The position numbers and the translations under genes were made by a program. DNA of 64,000 nt, taken from contig CAWCWA010000020.1 of NCBI GenBank assembly GCA_963799085.1, positions 203,010 through 267,009 of the forward strand, in the 5' to 3' direction. Positions 54,787-63,621 of this stretch are shown in pieces. Positions within the stretch are counted from its first letter, which is position 1; each line of letters starts with the position of its first letter. Source of the DNA: AP-15 sp963799085 (GTDB taxonomy: Bacteria > Pseudomonadota > Alphaproteobacteria > ATCC43930 > CGMCC-115725). Under the pieces are notes generated by a model. It ran no database searches, had not been told where the DNA came from, and saw nothing but the letters and a program-made list of their open reading frames with translations.

Positions 54787-55773
54787 TCATTTGAAATGCG
54801 GCATGACCTTGTCGATGTAGAGCCGCAGCGAATTCATGACCTGCTCGTGGCGCAAGAGGCTGCCCGGGTTGATCTCGGCCGACACACCGTCGAGCCCGGC
54901 CTCCTCCTGCAGCTGGCGCAAGCGGTCGACCACCATTTCGGGCGACCCGACGATGCCCTTCTCGCGCAATACGTCCTGATAGCTCATCGGGCCCCGGCGC
55001 AGGTCGGCCCGGTAGGAGGCGAACTGCATCATGCCCGCCTCGGCCTCTGCCAAGGCCCGCTCGCGGGTTTCGGCGACATAGATCGGCGCCTGCAGAAAGG
55101 CCTGCGGCCGACCGGGATGGTCCGCAGCGCGAAAGGCGTCGCGATAGGCGCGGGTCTGTGCCGCGAGCATGCTCAACGGGCTTGCCCGAACCGCCGAAAA
55201 GATCGGATAGCCGAGTGACCCGATCGCCGAATAGGTGTCGGGCTGGCTCGCGGCGATGCGGATCGGCGGGTGCGGCTGCTGCACCGGCCGCGGCACAAGG
55301 GTGAAATTCTCGAAGCTGAAATACTGCCCGCGATGCGATGCGACGGGCTCGGTCCAGGCCTTCTTGATGATCTCGAGGCTTTCGGCGAAGCGCTGCTGGC
55401 TCTCCTCGTAGGAGACGCCGTAAGCGTCGTAGGCGCGCGGAAAGGCGCTGCGGCCGACCCCGAAAATCAGCCGCCCGCAACTGATCTGGTCGATCGTCGC
55501 CGTCTCCTCGGCGAGCCGCAGCGGGTGGCCGAGCGGCAGGATCTGCACCGCCGTGCCGATCTTGATGCGCCGGGTGCGCGCGGCAATCGCACTCGCCACG
55601 GTCAGCGGCGCCGACAGCAGCGAGCGGCGCGGGTTCATGTGGATCTCGGCCAGCCACACCACGTCGAGGCCCCAGCGCTCGGCGGCTTCGATCTGTTCGA
55701 AGGATTGCGCGAACGCCTCGGCCTGCGATGTCGTCGCGGTCGAGAAAAACTCGTGAAAGATGCCGAATTCCAC
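54787..55773 (-). CDS. LLM-class flavin-dependent oxidoreductase (second copy)
   Basis: 328 residues. MEFGIFHEFFSTATTSQAEA, GLDVVWLAEIHMNPRRSLL, IKIGTAVQILPLGHPLRLAE, QISCGRLIFGVGRSAFPRAY and PHPPIRIAASQPDTYSAIG are luciferase-like motifs. Distinct from the copy at 803-1819; closer to the alkanal monooxygenase-like group. Its intrusion between the lexA block and rpsB is an accessory insertion in otherwise conserved gene order. Substrate unknown. Confidence 0.92.
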   Translation of the reverse strand: MEFGIFHEFFSTATTSQAEAFAQSFEQIEAAERWGLDVVWLAEIHMNPRRSLLSAPLTVASAIAARTRRIKIGTAVQILPLGHPLRLAEETATIDQISCGRLIFGVGRSAFPRAYDAYGVSYEESQQRFAESLEIIKKAWTEPVASHRGQYFSFENFTLVPRPVQQPHPPIRIAASQPDTYSAIGSLGYPIFSAVRASPLSMLAAQTRAYRDAFRAADHPGRPQAFLQAPIYVAETRERALAEAEAGMMQFASYRADLRRGPMSYQDVLREKGIVGSPEMVVDRLRQLQEEAGLDGVSAEINPGSLLRHEQVMNSLRLYIDKVMPHFK

Positions 55774-55915
55774 GCTGCCCTCCGCGACGCGCTGCTGCAG
55801 CGTGGCGGCATAGCACCCGTCCTTGCTGGGAAAGAGCGCGGCCGCGGACTATTGGTTGGAGCAAAAGAGATGATTTCGGCGGCGACTCGATCGCGGAGCT
55901 GCTTCCGCTTACGAC

Positions 55916-55942
55916 GTCATTGCGAGCGGAGCGAAACAATCC
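55916..55942. repeat. Dispersed REP-like palindromic element
   Basis: GTCATTGCGAGCGGAGCGAA then ACAATCC, the well known GTCATTGCGAG..GCGAAGCAATCC-type repeat scattered in intergenic regions of many proteobacteria. It lies 15 bases after the lexA stop. Single copy in this window. Confidence 0.6.
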
Positions 55943-55956
55943 CGGCGGGCGGCGCC

Positions 55957-56658
55957 TCAGTAGCGGCGCAGCAGGCCGACGAGCCGGCCCTGTACCTTGA
56001 CCCGGTCGGGGCCGAAGATGCGCGTTTCGTACGACTTGTTCGCCGGTTCGAGCGCGATCGAGGCGCCGCGCCGGCGCAGGCGCTTCAGGGTCACCTCCTC
56101 GTTGTCGACAAGGGCAACGACGATCGCGCCGTTCTCGGCCGTGTCGCTGCGCTGCACGACAACCGTGTCGCCGTCGAGGATGCCGGCGTCGATCATGCTG
56201 TCGCCCTCGACCTTGAGCGCGTAGTGCTCGCCGGCGGCGGCGATCAGGCTCGTCGGCACGCCAATCGAGGCGGACTGGTCGCGCAACGCCTCGATCGGGG
56301 TGCCGGCGGCGATCTTACCGTAGAGCGGCAGGTCGACGGCCTCGACATTGGGGGCGACCGGCATCCCGGGCAACGAACCGCTGAAATCGCCGCGGATGAC
56401 GGTCGGCGAAAAGCGGCCGCGCTCGCCCGTCCCGGCGGCGCTCTCCTCGGGCAATTTGATCACTTCGAGGGCGCGGGCGCGATGCGGCAGCCGGCGAATG
56501 AAGCCACGCTCCTCGAGCCCGCTGACCAGGCGGTGGATCCCGGATTTCGAGCGCAGGTTCAGCGCATCCTTCATCTCGTCGAAGGACGGCGAAATCCCGG
56601 TCGCGGTCAGCCGCTGGTTGATGAACAGCAGCAGTTCACGCTGCTTCCTGGTCAGCAT
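55957..56658 (-). CDS. lexA: SOS repressor LexA
   Basis: 233 residues. Winged-helix N-domain MLTRKQRELLLFINQRLTAT and SPSFDEMKDALNLRSKSGIH. Peptidase C-domain with the autocleavage Ala-Gly bond in YGKIAAGTPIEA, the catalytic Ser in VEGDSMIDAGI and the catalytic Lys in EEVTLKRL. Represses the SOS regulon until RecA-stimulated cleavage. It has two upstream boxes (56681-56695 and 56706-56720), so it autoregulates. Confidence 0.96.
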   Translation of the reverse strand: MLTRKQRELLLFINQRLTATGISPSFDEMKDALNLRSKSGIHRLVSGLEERGFIRRLPHRARALEVIKLPEESAAGTGERGRFSPTVIRGDFSGSLPGMPVAPNVEAVDLPLYGKIAAGTPIEALRDQSASIGVPTSLIAAAGEHYALKVEGDSMIDAGILDGDTVVVQRSDTAENGAIVVALVDNEEVTLKRLRRRGASIALEPANKSYETRIFGPDRVKVQGRLVGLLRRY

Positions 56659-56680
56659 GAAACCCCCATGGTGCAGTGCG

Positions 56681-56720
56681 GAACAAATCCTAAACGCCGC
56701 AGGACGTTCTACTTTAGTTC
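56681..56720 (-). promoter_or_regulatory. LexA (SOS) boxes upstream of lexA
   Basis: GTTC-N7-GTTC at 56706-56720 on the plus strand matches the alphaproteobacterial LexA consensus exactly. A second, weaker site GAAC-N7-AAAC at 56681-56695 reads GTTT-N7-GTTC on the minus strand. They lie 23-62 bases before the lexA ATG, in the interval after the moeA stop. Confidence 0.88.
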
Positions 56721-56755
56721 GCCCGCCGCGTCAAGCCTGCACCGTAGAGCAATTT

Positions 56756-57972
56756 TCAGACCGGAAGGGTCCCGCCCGGAAACGACACGATCGGCACCAT
56801 GGTCCCCGGCCGCGACCGCCGGCGCCAGCGGCGGCCTGACAACGAGGCAATCCGCGGCGGCGAAGAGCCGCATCATCGAACTGTCCTGTCTCTCGAACGG
56901 AAAGACCTCGAGGACGCCGTCCGGCGTGGGGACGAGGCGCGAGCGCAGATAATCCTGCCGCCGGTCGTTCTGCCCGAGCGGCGCGCCGAGCCGGGCCGTC
57001 TCGCCTGCCGCCGCCGCCGCGGGGAGGCCGCTTAACCGGTCGATCGCCGGCTTCAAAAAGAGGAGTGCGCAGACCATCGTCGACACCGGGTTGCCCGGCA
57101 GACCCAGCATCGGCGCGCCGCGGTAGCGCCCGACCATCAAGGGCTTGCCCGGCCGCATCGCGATCTGCCAGAAATCGAGGTCTAGCCCGTCGGCGGCGAG
57201 CGCGTCGCGCACCACGTCGTATTCGCCGACCGACACGCCTCCGGTCGTGACCAGGAGATCGACGCCGCTTGTCGCGACGGCGATCCGGCGGAGCGCCTCG
57301 GGGTCGTCGGGCGCGTTGCCGAGCGACACCGGGACCGCCCCGCAGGCGCGCACGAAGGCCGCCAGCGCCAGGCTGTTCGAACTGACGATCTGATGCGGCC
57401 CGATCGGGTCGCCCGGCATCACGATCTCGTCTCCGGTCGACAGGATCGCGACCCGCGGCCGGCGATGCACGAAGAGCCAGGGCCGATTCATCGCCGCGGC
57501 GACGCCGATGTCGCGCGCCGTCAGCCGCCGCCCGGCCTTGAGCAGCACGTCGCCCATGGCGAAATCGAGCCCTTCGGGGCGGACATAGCGGCCGCAGGGA
57601 GCACGCTTCGCGCACCCGCACCCGGTCGCCCGCGCGTTCGGTGTCCTCCTGGATCACGATCGTGTCGGTGCCGGCGGGCATCGGCGCGCCGGTGAAGATG
57701 CGCGCCGCCTCGCCCGGCCCGACATGACCGCCGAACCCGGCCCCGGCGGGCACCTCGGCGACGATGCGCAACTCGACCGGGATCCGCTCCAGATCCGCGG
57801 CGCGGACGGCATAGCCGTCCATCGCCGAGACCGCGAAGGGCGGCTGCGTGCGCCGCGAGGCCAGATCCTCGGCGAGCACGCGGCCAAGTCCGTCGGCGAG
57901 CGAAATCTGCTCGGGGGGCAGGCTCTCGACCAGAGCGAGGACGCGGAAGAGCGCTTCTTCGACGGAAATCAC
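56756..57972 (-). CDS. moeA: Molybdopterin molybdenumtransferase MoeA, two frameshifts
   Basis: Inserts molybdate into molybdopterin-AMP. GTG start (ISVEEALFRVLALVESL). DLASRRTQPPFAVSAMDGYA and RIFTGAPMPAGTDTIVIQED are family motifs. A shift near 57598 leads to GRYVRPEGLDFAMGDVLLKA, then VAILSTGDEIV, TTGGVSVGEYD, GKPLMVGRYRGAPMLGLPGN. A second extra G near 56800 hides the conserved ending MVPIVSFPGGTLPV at TGA 56758-56756. Its start overlaps the moaC stop. Confidence 0.9.
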
Positions 57973-58449
57973 CGCTCGGCCTCCCAATTGCCCGACCGCC
58001 CGCCCGATTTCTTCAACAGCCGCAGATCGGTGACGGTCATGCCGCGATCGACGCCCTTGCACATGTCGTAGACCGTCAGTGCGGCGACACTTGCCGCGGT
58101 CAGCGCCTCCATCTCGACCCCGGTCCGGCCGAAGCAGCCGGCAGGTCGCGGTAATCTCGACCGCGGAACGCTCGGGGACGCAAACGAGTTCGACCGCGAC
58201 CGAGGTCAATGCCAGCGGATGACAGAGCGGGATCAGTTCGGCGGTGCGCTTGGCCGCCATGATGCCGGCAAGCCGCGCCACCGCGAGCACGTCGCCCTTG
58301 GCGACATCGCCCGCGGCGATGCGGGCGAGCGTCTCCTTGCGCATCACGACGCGGGCGCCCGCCACCGCCACCCGGTCGGTCTCCGCCTTGTCCGAGACGT
58401 CGACCATTCGGGCGCGGCCCTCGGCGTCGAGATGGGTGAATTCGGGCAG
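57969..58449 (-). CDS. moaC: Cyclic pyranopterin monophosphate synthase MoaC, frameshifted, in frame with trpC
   Basis: About 160 codons. PEFTHLDAEGRARMVDVSDK, KGDVLAVARLAGIMAAKRTA and ELIPLCHPLALTSVAVEL are typical. A surplus C near 58140 shifts the frame; corrected, it gives GCFGRTGVEMEALTAASVAA and YDMCKGVDRGMTVTDLRLLK, then KKSGGRSGNWEAER at TGA 57971-57969. No stop codon separates it from trpC: the start shown is a CTG (58449) at the family's usual N-terminus. The first ATG is at 58407. Confidence 0.85.
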
Positions 58450-59236
58450 GTTGAGCAGCCGCCGCGTCGCCGCCGCGACATCGGGCTCGCGCATCAGGGT
58501 TTCGCCGACGAGGAAGCACCGCGCCCCCGCCTCGGCGAGCCGGTCGAGGTCGTCCGCCGTGCGGATGCCGCTTTCGGCGACGACGATGCGGTCGGACGGG
58601 ACTTCGGGCGCCAGCCTTTCGGTGGTCCCGAGATCGACGGCGAGCGTCTTCAGGTTGCGGTTGTTGATGCCGAGAAGCCGCACGCCTAAGAGCAGCGCGC
58701 GTTCGAGTTCGGCCATGTCGTGCACTTCGGCCAGCACGTCGAGACCGAGTTCGCCCGCCGCGGCCGCCAGTTCGCGCGCCTCGCCGTCCGTCAATGCCGC
58801 CAGGATCAAGAGGATGCAATCGGCCCCGATATGCCGGCTTTCCAGCATCTGGTAGGGGTCGAGGATGAAGTCCTTGCGCAACACCGGCAGCCAAACGGCG
58901 CCCCGCGCCGCCCGCAGATGGTCGTCGTCGCCCTGGAAATAGGGTGCGTCGGTCAAGACCGAGAGGCAGGCCGCACCGCCCGCCTCGTAAGCGCGGGCGA
59001 GGGCCGCCGGATCGAAATCGGGGCGGATCAGCCCGGCGCTCGGCGACGCCTTCTTGATCTCGGCGATCAACCCGTAGCCGCCGGCGGCGAGCCGGCGTTC
59101 GAGGGCTTGCGCGAACGGCCGGACCGGCGGCGCCTCGGAAAGTGCGGCAACAAGTGCCGCCTCGGGCAGCACGGTCTTGCGCCGCGCGACCTCGGCGCGT
59201 TTTGCAGCGCAGAATCTCGTCGAGGATGTTGCTCAC
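58450..59236 (-). CDS. trpC: Indole-3-glycerol phosphate synthase, frameshifted near 59205
   Basis: Fourth step of tryptophan synthesis. GTG start MSNILDEILR overlapping the trpD stop. A break near 59200-59210 leads to AEVARRKTVLPEAALVAALS, then GYGLIAEIKKASPSAGLI, SVLTDAPYFQGDDDHL, VLRKDFILDPYQ, GINNRNLKTLAVDL, VVAESGIRTADDL and FLVGETLMREPDV. The frame then runs without a stop into MoaC (ATRRLLN-LPEFTHLD). Either a true TrpC-MoaC fusion or a lost stop. Confidence 0.9.
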
Positions 59237-60267
59237 CCCGCGGCTGCCCCGATCCCGGCGTTGGTCCGCGCGACGAGTCGGTCGAGCACCGCGGCGGCCG
59301 CACCCAAATCAATCGATCGCGCCGCCAGTTCGATCCCCGAGGCAAGGTCGCGGGCCTTGCCGGCGATCAGCAATGCCGCGCCGCCGTTCAGCAGCACGAT
59401 ATCGCGCAGCGGGCCGCCGGAGCCGGCCAGCAATTCTCGCATCAGCCGGGCGTTCAGCTGCGGCTCGCCACCCTTCAGATCGTCGATCCGCGCCCGCGGC
59501 AGCCCCGCCTCCTCCGGCGTCAGCTCGAAGGTCTCGACCCTGCCGTTTTCGAGCGAGGCCACGGTCGACACACCAGCCGTCGTCAGCTCGTCGAGCCCCT
59601 CGCCATGCACGACCCAGGCGCGCTCGACGCCGAGCCGGCCCAGCACCTCGGCCATCGGCCTTACCCATTCGGGCGCGAAGACGCCGACCAGCTGGCGCTT
59701 GGCGTCGGCGGGGCTCGACAGCGGCCCCAACAGGTTGAAGATCGTCCGCGTGCCGAGCTCGACGCGGGTCGGGGCCACGTGGCGGGTGGCGCTATGATGG
59801 CGCGGCGCCATCAGAAAGCCGATGCCGATCTCCCACAGACATTGCCGCACGATCGCGAGATCCGCGTCGATGTCGACGCCGAGCGCGGTCAGCACATCGG
59901 CCGATCCCGATTTCGACGACAATGCCCGGTTGCCGTGCTTGGCGACCGGGACGCCGCATCCGGCCGCGACAAAGGCGCTCGCGGTCGAGATGTTGAAGCT
60001 CCCCGAAGAGTCGCCGCCGGTGCCGCAGGTGTCGATCGTACCCGGCGGGGCGTCGATCCGCACCGCCTTGGCGCGCATGATCCGCGCCGCGCCGGCGATC
60101 TCGTCCACACTCTCGCCGCGCACCCGGAGCGCCATCAGAAAGGCGCCCATCTGCGATGGCGTGGCGTCGCCGCTCATGATGATGTCGAAGGCCGCCTCGG
60201 CCTCGGCCTCGCCGAGCGCCTTGCCCTGCGCCACCAATCCCAGCAACGCCTTGATGTCGCCCGTCAT
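59233..60267 (-). CDS. trpD: Anthranilate phosphoribosyltransferase
   Basis: 344 residues; second committed step of tryptophan synthesis. DTCGTGGDSSGSFNISTASA (PRPP loop), KHGNRALSSKSGSADVLTAL, GFLMAPRHHSATRHVAPTR, RTIFNLLGPLSSPADAKRQ and VVHGEGLDELTTAG are all diagnostic. Its TGA overlaps the trpC GTG. trpG or trpE is not adjacent: an acyl-CoA dehydrogenase gene lies upstream instead. Confidence 0.96.
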   Translation of the reverse strand: MTGDIKALLGLVAQGKALGEAEAEAAFDIIMSGDATPSQMGAFLMALRVRGESVDEIAGAARIMRAKAVRIDAPPGTIDTCGTGGDSSGSFNISTASAFVAAGCGVPVAKHGNRALSSKSGSADVLTALGVDIDADLAIVRQCLWEIGIGFLMAPRHHSATRHVAPTRVELGTRTIFNLLGPLSSPADAKRQLVGVFAPEWVRPMAEVLGRLGVERAWVVHGEGLDELTTAGVSTVASLENGRVETFELTPEEAGLPRARIDDLKGGEPQLNARLMRELLAGSGGPLRDIVLLNGGAALLIAGKARDLASGIELAARSIDLGAAAAVLDRLVARTNAGIGAAAG

Positions 60268-60361
60268 AAGATATGCGCCGTCATCCGCCGCACCCGCCTG
60301 TTGGAGCCGTCGTTATATCAGCCTCGGCCGCGTGACGGAAACCGTCGCGGGAGGAGGGCGC

Positions 60362-61561
60362 TCAGTCCGGCTTGAGCGGCGGCGACAACGCCTCGGGGTC
60401 GAGGCCCAGTTCGTAGAGGCTCATGTTCCACAGGCAGAAATCGGCGGGCGGCGGCTGCAATGGCGCCAGCGCCCCGTCGCGGAACAATTGTTCGAGCCGC
60501 GAGCCCTTGAAGATGCCGTGCGCGCCGCCGAGCGTCAGCGCGGTGCGCGTGATCCGGCCGACCGCCTCGCCGACCACGTATTTGGCGCGGTAAAGGGCGG
60601 CCGTCGTCTCGGCAGTCGGTCCCTCTTTGTCGCTGAGCCAGGCCGAGCGGTAGGTGACGAGACGGGCGGCTTCGAGATCGGCGCTCATCTCCGCGACATG
60701 CCGGCGCACATCGGGATGATAGGCGAGCGGCTGCGCGAAGCCCTGCGGCCGGCGCGCCTGCATCACGCGTCGCACCTCGTCATAGGCGGCTGCCGCGACC
60801 CCTAGATAGACCGCCGTATACGACCCCCAGAACCAGCTCAGATGGTCGTGCCGGAAACGCCGCGCGTCGTCCGAGCGGAACAGCACCGCCTCGTCCGGCA
60901 GAAAGCAGTCCTCGAGGATCAGCGCGTCGCTGCGGGTGGCGCGCATGCCGAGCGTGTCCCAGTTGGCCTCGACCCGCCTGCCCTCGGCCTCGCGCGGCAA
61001 CAAGAGGACGATCCCGGAAAACCGACCCGCCGCGTCGTCCGGATAGGCCATCACCATGCAGTAATCGGCGGCTTCCAGCATCGAAGCGAACATCTTGCGC
61101 CCGCTGACGACATAGCCGCCCGCGACCCGCCTTGCCCGTGCCGCCAGCGGCCGTTCGCCAATCAGCGAGGTGGTGCCCGGTTCGGAGAAATTGCCGGCAA
61201 TCAGCTTTTCCTGCCGCACGACGAGGTCCGCGACCCGCCGCTTGGCCGCGTCCTCGACCTCGCTGCTGAGCAGGATCGGCATCACGACCGAGGCGTGCAT
61301 GTTGAAGGCGAGGGCCGTCGCCGGGCAGCCCTCGGCCAACGCCTCAAACGCGAGCGTATGCCCGAGGAGCCCGACGCCCTCACCGCCCCATTCCGGCGGC
61401 ACGTTCAACGCCAGAAAGCCCTCCCGGCGCAGCCGCTCGTAATTCTCGACCGGATGGCTCGCCTCGCGGTCGTGCTTGGCCGAGCGGAGGGCGAAATCGG
61501 CGGCGAGTTCGCGGCAGCGCTGCTGCAGTCGCCGCTCGTCCTCGCTCAGCCCGAAATCCAC
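60362..61561 (-). CDS. Acyl-CoA dehydrogenase
   Basis: 399 residues, FAD-dependent. MDFGLSEDERRLQQRCRELA and LALNVPPEWGGEGVGLLGHT open the helical N-domain. AGNFSEPGTTSLIGERPLAA corresponds to the FAD/substrate middle domain. GYVVSGRKMFASMLEAADYC and the C-terminal helices including TALTLGGAHGIFKGSRLEQL complete the fold. Resembles the group near butyryl-CoA and DszC-type flavoproteins. Substrate unknown. It is followed upstream by a BNR-repeat gene 21 bases away on the same strand. Confidence 0.9.
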   Translation of the reverse strand: MDFGLSEDERRLQQRCRELAADFALRSAKHDREASHPVENYERLRREGFLALNVPPEWGGEGVGLLGHTLAFEALAEGCPATALAFNMHASVVMPILLSSEVEDAAKRRVADLVVRQEKLIAGNFSEPGTTSLIGERPLAARARRVAGGYVVSGRKMFASMLEAADYCMVMAYPDDAAGRFSGIVLLLPREAEGRRVEANWDTLGMRATRSDALILEDCFLPDEAVLFRSDDARRFRHDHLSWFWGSYTAVYLGVAAAAYDEVRRVMQARRPQGFAQPLAYHPDVRRHVAEMSADLEAARLVTYRSAWLSDKEGPTAETTAALYRAKYVVGEAVGRITRTALTLGGAHGIFKGSRLEQLFRDGALAPLQPPPADFCLWNMSLYELGLDPEALSPPLKPD

Positions 61562-61582
61562 GCCCGCCGCCCGGCCGTCGCC

Positions 61583-62618
61583 TCAGCCGCGGGCGAGCGC
61601 GTAGATCAGGGTCCCGCCCGGCGGTGGCGGCAGCATCGCCCAGCTCTCCCCCGCATCCGTGCTCGTATAGACCTCGCCGCCATTAGTGGCGCAGGACATC
61701 CGGCTCGGCTGCCGTTCGTCGAAGGCGAGCGCGAACATCGTGTGCGGCACCTTCTGCCCGACATCGACCTGGCTCCAGGTCTCGCCGCCATCGGGGCTGT
61801 GCAACAGCACGCCGAGTTCGCTGATAAAGCCCGCCCCCGCCGCGAGCCAAATCTTGCGCGGGTCGCCCGGCATCTCGCGGATGTCGCGGCAATAGATCTG
61901 GCCCTTGGCGTTCACCGGCTCGAGCGGCACATAGCGCCAGTGGTCGCCGTCATCGGCGCTGTGGAAGAGGCCCGCCCGCCCGATGCCGTACACATTGCCC
62001 GGCCGCCAGCGGCTGACCAAGACACCATGCATGTCGACCGGGTCGTCGTTCATATATTGGCCGTGGCTCAGATTTTCCCAATGCTCGCCGCCATCCTTCG
62101 AGCGCAGCGTGCCGCCGACCTCGATTGCGGCATAGATCAGATCGGGCTCGCCCGGGCTCGCATCCATCTTCAACACGCGCTTCGCCGGATTGGCGCCGGG
62201 TGCGGTCGTGATCTCGGGAAAGCGCACATTGACCGGCAGACGCGTCCAGTGCTCGCCGGCGTCGTCGCTGCGGTAGATTTCGCAATTCTCGTAGCCGACG
62301 AGGATCGTGTCGGGATCGTGCGGGTGAAACAGCACCGACCACACCGGCAGCCCGTGGTCGGGCACGTTCACCTTCTCCCAATGCTCGCCGCGGTCGCCGC
62401 TGCGATAGGGCCCGGATTGCGTCCCGGCATAGATCACCTCGGGCTGCTGCGGATGCACCGCCAATGCCCGGATCGCCGGCGTCTCGGGCAGCCCCCTTCT
62501 CGATCCGCTCCCACTCGCCCTCGCCGTCGGCGATGCGCAGAAGCCCCGAATGCACGACCCGCCCGGCCCCGGTCTCCCCCGCCAGCCCGACATAAACATA
62601 CGACTTCGCGTCTGCCAT
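61583..62618 (-). CDS. BNR/Ycf48-like beta-propeller protein, frameshifted near 62494
   Basis: About 345 codons after repair. Repeated BNR Asp-box-like motifs: DRGEHWEKV, DAGEHWTRL, DGGEHWENL, DDGDHWRYV, DGGETWSQV and DAGESWAML. Start MADAKSYVYVGLAGETGAGR; the frame slips at a CCCCC run (62492-62496) and continues LPETPAIRALAVHPQQPEVI. Related to sialidase-type or photosystem assembly-factor (Ycf48) propellers; none of the sialidase Arg triad is evident. No signal peptide seen. Function unknown. Confidence 0.8.
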
Positions 62619-62741
62619 CGCCCGCCTCCCTCTTCAGAACCGTCGAGAAAGGATAGGCGTAACCGGCGCCACGGGACAAGTTCCGCGCCGTGCGCCCCTC
62701 CCGATTGCGCACAGCGAGGCGTTCCGGTTATGTGCTCGCCG

Positions 62742-62777
62742 ATATCTGCGTTGCCGGGATCCCGGCAACGCAGATAT
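62742..62777. repeat. Perfect 36-bp palindrome
   Basis: ATATCTGCGTTGCCGGGA (62742-62759) is followed immediately by its exact reverse complement (62760-62777). No loop and no mismatch. It does not extend at either side. Confidence 0.95.
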
Positions 62778-62923
62778 GCAATTGGACCGGCCCCGGCGTC
62801 CGCTGCACGTCGCGAACGAGTCAGTGGCGCGTCCGATAATAGCGTAGAGTGGGGCAACCCGCCGTCCCGTCCCCGGCAGTGATGCAGATGCAAAATTCAC
62901 GGCCAACCCCTGGCGATCAGCGC

Positions 62924-62955
62924 GTAGGATGGGTAGATGTGGAGCGAAACCCATC
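62924..62955. repeat. GTAGG-TGGGT...ACCCATC dispersed repeat
   Basis: GATGGGT (62928-62934) and ACCCATC (62949-62955) flank AGATGTGGAGCGAA. This is the widespread bacterial repeat usually written GTAGGGTGGGTAGAGC..GCGAAACCCATC, here degenerated in its centre. Confidence 0.6.
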
Positions 62956-63071
62956 TTCCTGAGGGCCTGGGCGGGTGTAACCGCCGTTCCGGCCGATGCG
63001 CCTGCGGCTCGTTGCGCCATGGTCCACTGCCCCACAGTTCGCGGATCTCGAATGGGTGACCGGGATCGACG

Positions 63072-63197
63072 GTAAAATTGCCACATTCGCATGATAGGCA
63101 TCACCGTCGCAGGCCCGGGCAATTCGGCAGGCGGTGGGTCGCGCTTCGGGGCGTTTGCTGTTTTTTGTTGCAAATAACAGCAAAAACAGCAAACGGG
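63072..63197. repeat. Two-block dispersed repeat, copy B
   Basis: Block 1 begins TAAAATTGCCACATTCGCAT and continues GATAGGCAT. Block 2 is a 14-bp perfect stem CGTTTGCTGTTTTT (63152-63165) / AAAAACAGCAAACG (63182-63195) with a 16-base loop containing GTTGCAAATAAC. Same orientation and block order as copy A near 4014; the blocks are about ten bases closer here. Confidence 0.75.
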
Positions 63198-63621
63198 TGC
63201 GACGGGCGGCGGCGTTGCGCGAGGGTCGGCGGCGCTGAGCCTGACGGTCATGGCGCGGCCGCAGCCAGCACACTAAGGCCCGTGCAAGATCGAAGCCTGT
63301 CCTTGCTGGTCTAGTCGCATCGGGTAACGAGAACACTGCCCCTCGCCTCAGGTTAGGATCGTTCCGGAGCCCGCCCTTCAGCGTTCCCTATATGTTCACC
63401 GTTCCTATTTCTGAAGCGTTTTTGGTATGGGGACCGTCGAAGACCCTCTTCGGGGCGGCTGACCGAGGCGGGGACGGTGGCCGCTGCTGTTCGGCGCGTC
63501 TTTTTCAACCCGGCCGCACCACCGCCGCGGCGCCCGGTGCCCGGTTTTGGTGCAGCTTCGTGGGGGAAGCTGCTATCGTCGGCGGCGACCCAATCGGCAT
63601 TCACTGCGGGAGACCCTGATC

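Larger units (their letters stand above)
62619..63621. other. 1-kb repeat-rich intergenic region
   Basis: No ORF with family features on either strand. It holds the perfect 36-bp palindrome (62742-62777), a GATGGGT/ACCCATC hairpin (62924-62955), copy B of the two-block repeat (63072-63197) and a more ordinary GC-rich leader before the SDR gene at 63622. No tRNA, rRNA or transposase remnant was seen. Confidence 0.7.

Noticed and set aside
62634..63336. Minus-strand ORFs with a CCFCCYLQQ-like cysteine motif, also seen near 3977-4247
   Set aside because: The shared motif is only a translation of the GTTGCAAATAACAGC repeat; nothing else is conserved.
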